In this document: in pieces, positions 38,616-47,223 of the stretch
Position numbering within the stretch: the first letter of the stretch is position 1
Layout: each line of letters begins with the position of its first letter
Assembly: GCA_942491465.1 (NCBI GenBank)
Contig: CALOBA010000039.1
Location: forward strand, 1 to 64,000
Source of the DNA: CALOBA01 sp942491465
GTDB lineage: Bacteria > Pseudomonadota > Gammaproteobacteria > Chromatiales > Chromatiaceae
Direction of reading: 5' to 3'
Length of the DNA: 64,000 nt
The notes under the pieces: generated by a model
Seen by the model: only the letters and a program-made list of their open reading frames with translations
The model's database searches: none
What the model was told of the DNA's origin: nothing
Translations under genes and position numbers: made by a program

Positions 38616-41600
38616 TCAGGCCGACCGCCGCTCCCGGCGCCGCTGCGCACGCCGCTCCTGCAACTGGGTCAGCAAGTCCCAGCCCACCGGGACGACGAAC
38701 AACGTCAGCAAGGTCGCGGTGGCAAGCCCGGTGACGAAGGTGGAGGCCATGGTTCCCCAAACCACTGAATAGCTGGGAAATCCGACGGCCATCGGCAGCA
38801 GGCCGAGCACCGTGGTCAAGGTGGTCACGACGATGGGACGCAGGCGCACATCGATGCCGCGCCGGATGGCGTCGGCGCGGGACATGCCGCCCCGGTAGGA
38901 ACGGTTGATGAAATCCACCAGCACCAGCGAGTCGTTGACGACGATACCGGTGACGCCCACCACGGCGATGAAGCTGTTGATGGTGAACAGCGACTGCGTA
39001 ACCAGCTTGCCGAGCACGACCCCGATGATGGAGAACATGATCGCCGAGATCACGATCACCGGCTGCAGGTAGGAACGGAACTGGGCCGCCAGGATGAGAT
39101 AGATCAACAGCAACACCAGGCCGAACGCCTTGATCAGGCTGTTGAACGAGCGCTGGGTCGCATCGAACTCGCCGGCGAAGATCAGCGTCGCGCCGGGATA
39201 GTCGGCCTGGATGTCGCGATAGTAGTCGCGTACCCAGTTGACGACCAGGGCCGGGGACAGCGGCGCATCGGGGCCGATGTTGGCCGAGATACTGCGGCTG
39301 CGTTCGCCGCGATAGCGATTGAGTTCGCTCGACTCGATGGCCGTGCGCGGTTGTACGACGTCGCGCAGATACACCGGGCCGGAGGCGTGCTCCACCAACG
39401 GGATGCGCAGGGCGTCTTCCGGCGTGGTCACGGAGCGCATATCCACCGACAGTTTGAGATCCACCTCTTCGTCGGCGAGCCGATACTTGCCGATGTAGCG
39501 GCCATCGAGCACGGCGGCGGCGAGTTCGGCGGTCTGGCCTTGGGTCAGGCCGAGCTCTTGACTGCGGCGCTCGTCGATATCGAGCTGAAACACCCGCTCC
39601 GGCTCCGCCCGCCCCGCATCGAGCTGGACCAGCCCCTGGCCGAGCACCGGGTCCGCGGCGATGGCCGCGGCCAGGGCGTCCGCCAAGGCGTCTACGACCC
39701 GCCCATCGGTGCCCACCACCTGGATGTTCACGTCCTTGCCGACTTGGGGCCCCTCGGACTCGGGTCGCATCCTGACCTCGAAGCCGTCTCCAACGGCCGC
39801 TTGCAGCCGCTCGCGCAAGGCATCCAACCAGAGCGCCGGATCATCGAAACCACGCGCGCCCTGGGCCGGCAGCGCGACCATGACGGTGCCGTAGTGATGC
39901 GCCCCCTCCTCTTCGTAGTTCTCGTCCAGCACAAAGCCCGCAAAGCCCGAGGCCGAGGCGGCATAGGCAGGCCCGTCGTCCATGATCAGCCGGCTCATGA
40001 CGCGCACCTTCTCATCGATCACCGTCAACGGCGTCCCCGCCGGGGCCTCGATGAACGCGTAGTAGACGTTGTAGTCATCGGGAAAGAACTGTATCCGCAC
40101 CAGCGGCGCGATGCCGGCGATGGAGACGCCGAGCACGCCGATGGACGCGATAAAGGCCCCCAGTACCAGGCCCAGGGTTGTCCAGCGGAAGCGGAACGTA
40201 AAGGCACAGACACGCCCGGCCAGGGCACGCATCAGGCGCAGGAACGGCTCGTCGCGCCCGGCACCGCGAGGCGGCCCGTCGGCCCGCGGGCGCGGACCGA
40301 AGTCGCGATAGTGCAGCGGCAGGATCAGCAGACACTCGAACAACGAGGCGAGCAGCGCAAAGCTGATCGCCTTGGGGATCAGCGCAAAGAACTCCCCCAC
40401 CATGCCGGTCATCATCAACATGGGCAGGAAGGCGGAGATGGTCGTCGCCGTCGATGCGATCACCGGCCACATGACCTCGGCGGTGCCGTCCACCACGGCC
40501 TGGTCAAGCGACTCGCCCTCCTGGAGATGGCGATAGATGTTCTCGGTGACGACGATGGCGTCGTCGACCACGATGCCCGAGACCAGCACGAACGAGAACA
40601 GCGTGATGTCGTTCAGCGAGTTGCCCGTGGCCCACATGAAGATCATGGTCACCAGGAACGCGAACGGGATGCCGATGGTCACCAGTCCGGCGTTTCTCGG
40701 CCCCATGAAGTACCAGAGCACCAGCCCTACCAGCACCATGCCCACAAGCATGTTCCAGCCCAGGGTGGAGACGGACTCGCGGATGTAGGTGGTGGAGTCC
40801 TGGGTCACCACGGCACGCACGCCCTCCGCGGCCAACAGCGGGGCACGCTCGGCCAGGATGGCCGCGACCTGATCGCGGATCTCCAGCGCGTTGCCGTCCA
40901 GGCTCTTCAGCAGCTTGATCGAGACGGCATCGAGCCCGTTGACGCTATTGATCAGGTGCGGGTCGCGATAGCCCAGCCGCGCCTCGGTGATCAGGTCGCC
41001 GACGGTGACAAAGGAGCCGTCCGCATCCCGGCGCACCACGGTGGAGACGATCTGCTCGCGGGATCGGAAACGCTCGTCGACGCGGATCACGTACTCCCCC
41101 GAGCCATCGGTGAAGTCCCCCGCCGGGATGACCCGGTTGGCGTCCTGCAGGCTCTCGGCCACCTGATCGAAGGTGACGCCGTAGTGCGACAGGCGGTTCG
41201 GATCCAGCACCACATGGAGTTCGCGCACCTGCTCGCCGACGATCTGCGCCTCATCGACCCCGGGGATACGCGACAGGGGGAGCTGCAGATTCTTGGCGAT
41301 CAACGTGAGGGCGCGATTGGACCGCTCGCCGATCAGGTTGATGGCCACCACCGGAAACCAGTACGACGAGGTGATCTGATCGAACCGGGGCGGCTCGACC
41401 TCCGGCGGCAGCTCCCGCAGTGCGCCGAGGATGCGAAACCGCAGCTCGTCGTAGAGGGCGTCGTAGTCGCTGCCGTCGCGGAACTTCACCAGCAGCGTCG
41501 AGCGCTCACGCACCGAGGTCGCCTGGATCAGCTCCACGTCGTCGAGGCCCACCAGCGCGTCCTCCAGCTCCAGCGTCACCAGCGACTCCACGTCCTGGGG

Positions 41601-41768
41601 CGAGGCGCCGGGGTAGAAGGTGCGCACCTGCACCTTGCCGAAGTTGATATCGGCATAGCGCTCGACGGCGAGGTCCCCGGTGGCCATCAATCCGCCGATC
41701 ATCAACAGCACGAAGAGCAGATTGAACAGGATCTGCTGGCGGAGCGTGAACCGGATCAGACCTTTCAT
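38616..41768 (-). CDS. RND-family efflux transporter permease
   Basis: A 1050-residue inner-membrane RND transporter of the AcrB/HAE superfamily with the usual 12 membrane segments and two large periplasmic loops: LRQQILFNLLFVLLMIGGL at the start, SGIVVDDAIVVTENIYRHLQEG and GVTGIVVNDSLVLVDFINRSYRGG bearing the transmembrane Asp proton-relay residues, and the FPSYSVVWGTMASTFVTGLATATLLTLFVVP ending. It is proton driven. Neither an adaptor (membrane fusion protein) nor an outer-membrane factor gene adjoins it, so partner proteins must come from elsewhere. The substrate is unknown. Confidence 0.92.
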   Translation of the reverse strand: MKGLIRFTLRQQILFNLLFVLLMIGGLMATGDLAVERYADINFGKVQVRTFYPGASPQDVESLVTLELEDALVGLDDVELIQATSVRERSTLLVKFRDGSDYDALYDELRFRILGALRELPPEVEPPRFDQITSSYWFPVVAINLIGERSNRALTLIAKNLQLPLSRIPGVDEAQIVGEQVRELHVVLDPNRLSHYGVTFDQVAESLQDANRVIPAGDFTDGSGEYVIRVDERFRSREQIVSTVVRRDADGSFVTVGDLITEARLGYRDPHLINSVNGLDAVSIKLLKSLDGNALEIRDQVAAILAERAPLLAAEGVRAVVTQDSTTYIRESVSTLGWNMLVGMVLVGLVLWYFMGPRNAGLVTIGIPFAFLVTMIFMWATGNSLNDITLFSFVLVSGIVVDDAIVVTENIYRHLQEGESLDQAVVDGTAEVMWPVIASTATTISAFLPMLMMTGMVGEFFALIPKAISFALLASLFECLLILPLHYRDFGPRPRADGPPRGAGRDEPFLRLMRALAGRVCAFTFRFRWTTLGLVLGAFIASIGVLGVSIAGIAPLVRIQFFPDDYNVYYAFIEAPAGTPLTVIDEKVRVMSRLIMDDGPAYAASASGFAGFVLDENYEEEGAHHYGTVMVALPAQGARGFDDPALWLDALRERLQAAVGDGFEVRMRPESEGPQVGKDVNIQVVGTDGRVVDALADALAAAIAADPVLGQGLVQLDAGRAEPERVFQLDIDERRSQELGLTQGQTAELAAAVLDGRYIGKYRLADEEVDLKLSVDMRSVTTPEDALRIPLVEHASGPVYLRDVVQPRTAIESSELNRYRGERSRSISANIGPDAPLSPALVVNWVRDYYRDIQADYPGATLIFAGEFDATQRSFNSLIKAFGLVLLLIYLILAAQFRSYLQPVIVISAIMFSIIGVVLGKLVTQSLFTINSFIAVVGVTGIVVNDSLVLVDFINRSYRGGMSRADAIRRGIDVRLRPIVVTTLTTVLGLLPMAVGFPSYSVVWGTMASTFVTGLATATLLTLFVVPVGWDLLTQLQERRAQRRRERRSA

Positions 41769-41878
41769 CAGTCTTGCTACTCTCGCGATGGGCCAGCGCC
41801 GATTTTAGGCCGGGATCGCGCGGGATGCGACCGGCCGCGCCCGCGGCATCCTGCTGTCGGTCACAGGATGCCCGCCGG

Positions 41879-42793
41879 TCAGGGCAGCGGTTCGGCGCGG
41901 GTGGCGTCGAGCTGGATGCCGATGGGGCCGCGGGGCAGCCAGATCTCCACCAGCTCACCGCCGCGGCGCACCTGCACCGGGACCAACTGGTCGCGCTCGC
42001 CAAGGCTGGTGGCACTGCGCAGGTCCTGGTAGTCGAAGACCGGCTCGCCGTCGTAGGTCTCGACCAGGTCACCGGGCTGCAGCCCGGCCTCTTCGCCGGC
42101 GGACCCCGGGATGACGCGATCGATGCCGATGCGGTTGTCCTCACCGCTCAGGTACAGCCAGCGGTCGTAGGCACGCGCATCGATGGCCTCGCGCAGCGCG
42201 ACGTCGCCGTCGCGCAACTGGCGCAGCTCGTCGCGGTAGCGCTCGGTGCCGAGCCAGCCCTCCCGCGCGGCGATGTCGCGCAGCTCCAGCCGGCCCAGGG
42301 TCGTCTCGGCCTCCTGCCAGACGATCTCCTCGGCGCGCTCGGGTGCCACACCGGCCTGCACCAGCAGCGCGCGGCGTTGTTGCGCGGTCTGCGGCGGTGC
42401 CGGGCGGCCCGGGTCGTCGTCAGCGCGGTCGGCAACCGGCAGCGGTCGCCGCTCCAGCGTGGTCAGTCGCTCGCGCAGCACGGCCAGCTCCGCCTGCGTT
42501 CGCCCCCAGCCGTCGGCCAGCTCGTCGATGCGTTGGCGCAGGGGCGCGGTCTCGGCAGCCAGCAGGCGCTCGATCCGGCGCGGGTCCGGCGGCGGCGCAG
42601 CCGGCGCGGACGCCGCCGGCTCGGGGGCTTCCGGCACGCTGACGGCGGCGACCGCGATGGGCGGCTCGCTCGCCGGCGGCGCTGCGGGGGTTGCGGGCGG
42701 GGCCTCGGACTGGGGCTGCGAGAACACCGCGGCGCCGGTCAGCAGGCCCAGGATGAAGGTGATGGCGGGAAGGATAATCAGGGTCTTGCGCAT
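41879..42793 (-). CDS. PDZ-domain membrane-anchored protein
   Basis: A 304-residue protein with one N-terminal membrane anchor (LIILPAITFILGLLTGAAVF), an alanine/proline-rich linker, a coiled-coil segment (about residues 75-115) and a C-terminal PDZ domain (IGIDRVIPGSAGEEAGLQPGDLVETYDGEPVFDYQDLRS). No protease domain is present. ATG at 42793. A periplasmic scaffold or protease adaptor is likely. It lies 110 bp upstream of the RND gene on the same strand and could share its transcript. Confidence 0.8.
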   Translation of the reverse strand: MRKTLIILPAITFILGLLTGAAVFSQPQSEAPPATPAAPPASEPPIAVAAVSVPEAPEPAASAPAAPPPDPRRIERLLAAETAPLRQRIDELADGWGRTQAELAVLRERLTTLERRPLPVADRADDDPGRPAPPQTAQQRRALLVQAGVAPERAEEIVWQEAETTLGRLELRDIAAREGWLGTERYRDELRQLRDGDVALREAIDARAYDRWLYLSGEDNRIGIDRVIPGSAGEEAGLQPGDLVETYDGEPVFDYQDLRSATSLGERDQLVPVQVRRGGELVEIWLPRGPIGIQLDATRAEPLP

Positions 42794-42972
42794 CGTCCGG
42801 CGGTCCTGAGGTGGATGGGGTCCGGGAGTGGTGGCTGTCCTTGTCGGGCCGGGGCTCGCCAAGGGCGTCCGCGGCGTCGATGGAGCCGATCCCTTGGCAG
42901 GGCTTGCACCGTTGGCTGGGAACAATCTGGTTGGTAACCGAGCAAAAACAACCGACAGGCGCAAATGAGGGG

Positions 42973-43548
42973 CTAGGGCAGGATCTCAATCGGCGTGCCG
43001 TTCATGGTGTAGCCCCAGATCTCGTCGATGGCCATGTTCGAGACGGCGATACAGCCCTGGGTCCAGTCCTGTTTGCGCACCAGATCGTGCAGGTCGTACT
43101 GGCCGCCGCGCACCGGCGGCTCGCCGTGGATCATGATGGCACCGCCCGGGTTCAGGCCCTTCTTTTCCGCCTCGACGCGGTCCTTCCAGCTCGGATAGGA
43201 GATATGCAGGGCCCTGTAGAAGCGGCTGTTGGGCTTGCGCCAGTCGATGGTGTAACGGCCTTCGGGCGTGCGGTTGTCGCCGCGATAGCGCTTGGGGCCG
43301 ACGGGATTGGTACCGAGACTGATCTTGTAGGTGCGAAACGGCTTGCCGTCATGCATCAGATACAGCCGGCGCTGGGACTTTTTGACGATGATCCGGTCGG
43401 CAAACAGGGGCTTGGCCTTGTCCTCGGCCGCAGTCTCCTGGGCGCGATTCGACGCGCAGCCGGGCAGGAACGACATGGCGGCCACAGAGGCGCTGAGACT
43501 CAGCCCCCAGAGCAGAAACAGCGTCAACTTGAGCGGGCGGGCAGACAT
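42973..43548 (-). CDS. L,D-transpeptidase (YkuD family), lipoprotein
   Basis: A 191-residue YkuD-domain enzyme that cross-links or modifies peptidoglycan. A signal with lipobox-like MSFLPGC gives an envelope lipoprotein. The catalytic block appears as IMIHGEPP ... WTQGCIAVSNMAIDEIW, with catalytic Cys and the conserved His; the usual S-H-G-C is T-Q-G-C here, as in the ErfK/YafK-like branch. IIVKKSQRRLYLMHDGKPFRTYKISLG opens the domain. Confidence 0.88.
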   Translation of the reverse strand: MSARPLKLTLFLLWGLSLSASVAAMSFLPGCASNRAQETAAEDKAKPLFADRIIVKKSQRRLYLMHDGKPFRTYKISLGTNPVGPKRYRGDNRTPEGRYTIDWRKPNSRFYRALHISYPSWKDRVEAEKKGLNPGGAIMIHGEPPVRGGQYDLHDLVRKQDWTQGCIAVSNMAIDEIWGYTMNGTPIEILP

Positions 43549-43589
43549 CGATGGGTCATCCGGTGGGTCAATTTGGCGCGGATTGTAGC

Positions 43590-44042
43590 TCAGTCATGGG
43601 GCGGCAGCTTGACGATGCTGAACCAGAAGCCTTCGATACCCTGGACCACGGAGATGAAGTGGTCGAAGTCCACCGGCTTGGTGATGTAGCAGTTGGCGTG
43701 CAGCCGGTAGCTGCGCAGGATGTCCTCGTCGGCCTCGGAGGTGGTCAGCACCACCACCGGGATGGCCCGTATCTCGGGCATGGACTTGATCTGCTCCAAC
43801 AGCTCGCGGCCGTCCATCCGCGGCAGGTTCAGATCGAGCAGGATCATATCCGGTCGCGGGACGTCTTCGAAGCCGTTGCGGCGACAGAGAAAATCCAGGG
43901 CCTGGATGCCGTCCTGGGCCACATGCAGCCGGTTGACCAGCTTGCTGTCGCGCAGGGCCTCTTGGGTGAGCCGGATATCCGCCGGGTTGTCCTCGACGAG
44001 CAGGATCTCCACCGGCTGGATTGCGTTGCTGGATGCGGTCAT
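43590..44042 (-). CDS. Single-domain response regulator (Rcp1-like)
   Basis: A 150-residue CheY-like receiver: ILLVEDNPADIRLTQEAL with the acidic pocket, phosphoacceptor Asp in MILLDLNLPRMDG (about residue 65), VVVLTTSEADEDI and the YITKPVDFDHF lysine. It lacks an output domain and resembles Rcp1-type regulators that pair with phytochrome-like kinases. Its ATG overlaps the stop of a truncated histidine kinase (CCATGA), so it was the partner of that kinase. It is the last gene of the kai cluster. Confidence 0.9.
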   Translation of the reverse strand: MTASSNAIQPVEILLVEDNPADIRLTQEALRDSKLVNRLHVAQDGIQALDFLCRRNGFEDVPRPDMILLDLNLPRMDGRELLEQIKSMPEIRAIPVVVLTTSEADEDILRSYRLHANCYITKPVDFDHFISVVQGIEGFWFSIVKLPPHD

Positions 44043-44185
44043 GGGGCTTCGGCCTCGGCGGTGGGCCCCGCCGGCGCCGTTGCGCCGGCGGGGAGGAAGA
44101 ACGAGAAGGTCGATCCGGCGCCCGCGGCGGATTCGACCCGGATGCGCTTGCAGACGGCAAGCCCGATGCCGGTGCGCAAGCGCAT
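44039..44185 (-). pseudogene. Truncated histidine kinase stub (C-terminus only)
   Basis: Only the end of a kinase ATPase domain remains: RTGIGLAVCKRIRVESAAGAGSTFSFFLPAG, then a Pro/Ala tail. G-x-G-I-G-L-A is the G2 box. About ten residues expected between CKRI and VESA (the VERHGGRIW segment) are missing, and everything upstream (dimerisation domain, N and G1 boxes) is gone, with only 93 bp left before kaiC. An ATG at 44185 could even express the 48-residue stub. Its stop overlaps the response regulator start. In other proteobacteria a PAS-kinase often follows kaiBC, so the clock's usual output kinase appears to have been deleted. Confidence 0.8.
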
Positions 44186-44278
44186 GACAACAACGCCTAG
44201 TCGAGCAACATCACGGCATTCGGCGCCAGCCGGCGCAGCGCGTCCGCATCGATGGAGGCCGAGCGCTTGCCGGGGGGA

Positions 44279-45817
44279 TCAAACCTGGCCGTCACTGAAT
44301 AGCGACTGCATCCGCTCCAGTTCCTGCTCGGGGATGTGCTGCGGCCGCCCGGCGAGGATGCCGGAGACGTTGCGGAAGGCATGGCCGATGTGCATGCCGT
44401 TGCCGTCGATGCTGAACTCGCGGATGTCCTTGTCGTGGGGCGAGCCGCGCATCTTCAGCACCGTGATGCCGCGCTTCATCTCGCCGAGCATCTCCACATA
44501 GCGCAGCAGGATGATGGAGTCGGTGATGGTGGAGATGTGCGACTCGGTCACCGACTCGCCGCCCATCAGGCTCTCGGTGGTGGACGTGAACAGCCCGGCA
44601 ATCTCCTGGTCCTTGATGAACGACGTCAGCCCGATCACGAACTCGCGAAAGCCCTTGACGGTGGACACCCGCTCCAGCGCCGAGAGGCTGTCGACGGCGA
44701 CGCGATTGGGCTTGAAGTCGTCGATCGCCTGCTTGATCGCGATCAGATGATCCTCCAGGCCGCAGGACTCGGGATAGGTGGCGATGATCCGCAGCAGGCC
44801 GCTGTCCTCGTAACTCTCGAAGTCCTTGCCCCAACCGGCGGCGTTGCGCGAGAGCTGATGGCGGCTCTCCTCGAACGCCAGCAGCAGGCAGCGCTCACCG
44901 AGACCGACGCCACCGGCGACGAACTCGGTGGTCATCAGCGTCTTGCCGCAGCCGGTGGCGCCGGACACCAGGACGATGGAGTCACGGAAGAAGCCGCCGC
45001 CGCACATGGAGTCGATCTCCACATTGCCGGAGCTGATGCGCACGTTCGACGAGCGCTGGCGCAGCTTGATGGCGGACAGCGGGATGACCACCAGCCCCTG
45101 ATCGGGCATGACCGTGAACGGATACTCGCCCTTCTGGTGTGTGGTGCCGCGGAACTTGAGCACTTCGACGGTGCGCCGGCGCTTCTCGCCCTCGAGCACG
45201 TTGCGCAGCACGATGACGTTGTCGGTGACGAACTCCTCGACCCCGTGGCGGGCGATACGGCCGTATTCGTCGTCGCGCTCGGCGGTCATCAGCGAGGTCA
45301 CGCCCATCTTCTTCAGCGCCACCGTCAGCCGAAACAGCTCGGTGCGGATGATGTTCGCGCTGGCAAACTGATTGAAGATGGCCCCGAGGGAGTCGAGCAC
45401 GAGTCGCCGGGCGCCGGTGCGCCGCACCGCCAGCTCGATGCGCACGATCAGCGCCCCCAGGTCGTAGCTGCCGGTCTCCACCACGGGCTCGCCCGGCTCC
45501 GGCGAGGCATCGACGAAGGCCCAGACCCCGTCCGCCTCCCAGGCCGTCACATCCCAACCCAGCGAGGCGACGTTGCTGCGGATGTCGTCGGCGGACTCCT
45601 CAAAGGTGATGAAGACCCCGGGCTCGCGGTAGCTGCGGATGCCTTCAACCAAAAATTGCGCCGCGAGGATGGTCTTGCCGCTGCCGGCGGTGCCGGCGAC
45701 CAATGTGGTACGGCCCTGGGGCACGCCGCCGTCAGTGACGACGTCCAGGCCGGGGATCCCGGTGGCCAGCTTCTGCACGGCGCGGGCCGACAAGGGGGTT
45801 CGATTCGACTGCGTCAT
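44279..45817 (-). CDS. kaiC: Circadian clock protein KaiC
   Basis: A 512-residue double-RecA ATPase/autokinase. The CI half has Walker A GTAGSGKTILAAQF and the catalytic glutamates in FITFEES; the CII half has GATGCGKTLMTTEF and LLAFEES. The dual phosphorylation motif of cyanobacterial KaiC, H-I-S-T-I-T-D, is intact with Ser429 and Thr430. The C-terminal A-loop and tail (SGILAGRPQHIPEQELERM), where KaiA acts in cyanobacteria, are present and of similar length. Its ATG overlaps the kaiB stop by 4 bp. This is a KaiC1-like protein expected to hydrolyse ATP slowly and to autophosphorylate. Confidence 0.95.
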   Translation of the reverse strand: MTQSNRTPLSARAVQKLATGIPGLDVVTDGGVPQGRTTLVAGTAGSGKTILAAQFLVEGIRSYREPGVFITFEESADDIRSNVASLGWDVTAWEADGVWAFVDASPEPGEPVVETGSYDLGALIVRIELAVRRTGARRLVLDSLGAIFNQFASANIIRTELFRLTVALKKMGVTSLMTAERDDEYGRIARHGVEEFVTDNVIVLRNVLEGEKRRRTVEVLKFRGTTHQKGEYPFTVMPDQGLVVIPLSAIKLRQRSSNVRISSGNVEIDSMCGGGFFRDSIVLVSGATGCGKTLMTTEFVAGGVGLGERCLLLAFEESRHQLSRNAAGWGKDFESYEDSGLLRIIATYPESCGLEDHLIAIKQAIDDFKPNRVAVDSLSALERVSTVKGFREFVIGLTSFIKDQEIAGLFTSTTESLMGGESVTESHISTITDSIILLRYVEMLGEMKRGITVLKMRGSPHDKDIREFSIDGNGMHIGHAFRNVSGILAGRPQHIPEQELERMQSLFSDGQV

Positions 45818-46134
45818 CGGCCATTATCCTCGGCTTTCTTGGCTTCACCGGGGCCGACCAGATCCAATCCGGCCAGCACGCGTTCTTTGTCGGACAGGTC
45901 GCCGATGATCCGGCGCAGCGGCGGCGGCAGCTGCTTGATCAGCGTCGGCGTGGCGATGATGCGCTGGACCTCGCCGGCCTCCGGGTCGTCCACGAGATCG
46001 ATCAGCTGCATCTCGTAGCGCCCGCCGAGGTCTTGCTCGCAGATGCGCTTGAGATTGGCGATCGCCCGCTCCGCCTGGGGCGTATGGCCCGTGATGTACA
46101 GGCGCAGCTTGTAGGTGTTCATCGATTTGGTCAT
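45814..46134 (-). CDS. kaiB: Circadian clock protein KaiB
   Basis: A 106-residue KaiB, a thioredoxin-like fold-switching protein that binds the KaiC CI ring. The core YKLRLYITGHTPQAERAIANLKRICEQDLGGRYEMQLIDLVDDPEAGEVQRIIATPTLIKQLPPPLRRIIGDLSD is highly conserved, with the ATPTLIK segment. It may begin at Met5 (46122). Coupled to kaiC by overlap, and 50 bp downstream of the receiver/KaiA-like gene. Confidence 0.95.
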   Translation of the reverse strand: MTKSMNTYKLRLYITGHTPQAERAIANLKRICEQDLGGRYEMQLIDLVDDPEAGEVQRIIATPTLIKQLPPPLRRIIGDLSDKERVLAGLDLVGPGEAKKAEDNGR

Positions 46135-46184
46135 AAAGCGTATTGAAGAGACGCGCGTGCGTTAGTCGGCACCGTCAACAGGAT

Positions 46185-47036
46185 TCAGGTCATCCCCATG
46201 GTCGAGACATAGTAGCGTCGATAGTAGCTGACCAGATACCCCATCAGCTCCAGCACGACGATGCGGCCCTCGGTGTTGAGCAGGCGCTCCGTGCCGATAC
46301 TGGCGCCGACCACCAACCCGGCGAGGGCGGCCTGGTGCAGATCCACCACGTCCCGCGGGCTGGCGCGCAGAAAGCCGAGCCGATCGGCGAGCCCGCGCAG
46401 CTCGTCGCTGACCGGATGGCTGACCTGATAGACCTGGCTGTCGACGGCGGCCTTCAGGGTCCCGGCATAGTGCTCCTTGAGTTCGGCGAACACCGCCGCG
46501 TCGGCCTCGCGCAGGGGCAGCATGCCGAGACTGGCGGCGGCGATGCTCGCGCGCGGGGCGCCGATGCGCCCGAGGGCGCGGGTCTCGCGCTCGCGCTCCA
46601 GGGCCTCTTCGGCGGCGCGCAGGCGCCGGCGCAGCCGCGAGCGCTCCAGCGCAAACTGCAGCACCCGCGCCAGCAGCCCGCTGTCGGCGAGCAGGTCCTT
46701 GCTGATGAAATCCTCCGCGCCGGCGGCCAGGGCCTGCACACCCACGGCATCGTCACCGGCCCCGGTCATGACCACCACCGGCAGCTCGCCGACATCGGCA
46801 CGCAGCCGGTCCAGGGTGTCGATGCCGCTGCTGTCGGGCAGGCCCAGATCGATCAGGATCAGGTCGATATCGCCGGTCGCCAGCAGGGCGGCGGCCTCCG
46901 CCAAGGTCTGCGCGCTGCACTGCTCGATGGGGCGCGGGCGCAGCATCTCGGCCACCAGCCGGGCGTCGGCCGGGTTGTCCTCGACCACCAGCAGCTTGAA
47001 GCCGGTGTCGGAATGGGTGTCAATCGCCGCAGTCAT
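46185..47036 (-). CDS. Receiver plus KaiA-C/RsbU-N-like protein (candidate KaiA counterpart)
   Basis: A 283-residue protein. Residues 12-125 are a full receiver domain: acidic pair in LLVVEDNPAD, phosphoacceptor Asp63 in ILIDLGLPDSSG, Thr in VVVMTGAGDD and Lys in FISKDLL. A helical linker (130-170) leads to a C-terminal helical domain (about 185-283) with ELKEHYAGTLKAAV, SPRDVVDLHQAAL and EGRIVVLELMGYLVSYYRRYY. That order and spacing recall the KaiA C-terminal bundle (IVEIHMEL..., DYRLTLIDVIAHLCEMYRR) and the related RsbU N-terminal domain. It heads the kaiB-kaiC transcript. Cyanobacterial KaiA3 has a similar receiver-plus-KaiA-C design. Function as a KaiC activator is inference. A MITE lies 45 bp upstream of the start. 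Confidence 0.65.
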   Translation of the reverse strand: MTAAIDTHSDTGFKLLVVEDNPADARLVAEMLRPRPIEQCSAQTLAEAAALLATGDIDLILIDLGLPDSSGIDTLDRLRADVGELPVVVMTGAGDDAVGVQALAAGAEDFISKDLLADSGLLARVLQFALERSRLRRRLRAAEEALERERETRALGRIGAPRASIAAASLGMLPLREADAAVFAELKEHYAGTLKAAVDSQVYQVSHPVSDELRGLADRLGFLRASPRDVVDLHQAALAGLVVGASIGTERLLNTEGRIVVLELMGYLVSYYRRYYVSTMGMT

Positions 47037-47081
47037 CGGCGGGCTCTCGTTCTCTGCATGGGCGCTGGATGGGTGGCTTAG

Positions 47082-47180
47082 GATCGGTTCAGAAACAAGT
47101 GGCGCAGACGCCCGCTCGCTGAACCTTTTGATTGGCCGTTTCGTGGTTGCGTCTGCACCACTTGTTTCTGAACCTTAGAC
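47082..47180 (+). mobile_element. MITE copy 4 (99 bp), upstream of the kai cluster
   Basis: Same family, flanked by TTAG (47078-47081 and 47181-47184). It occupies the only intergenic space upstream of the receiver/KaiA-like gene, so the cluster's promoter must lie within the element, in the 41 bp after it, or beyond it. Confidence 0.85.
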
Positions 47181-47223
47181 TTAGGGCAACGCTGAAATTT
47201 TCAGCATCTCCTCAAAAGGCACG

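Noticed and set aside
39351..42032. An 893-codon open frame on the plus strand opposite the RND gene.
   Set aside because: Antisense shadow of the RND coding sequence; His/Arg/Gln-rich with no domain.
44197..44382. Open frame ending ADALRRLAPNAVMLLD between kaiC and the kinase stub.
   Set aside because: It overlaps the kaiC 3' end in another frame; only about 25 codons lie outside kaiC. It may be debris of the deleted kinase but cannot be assigned.
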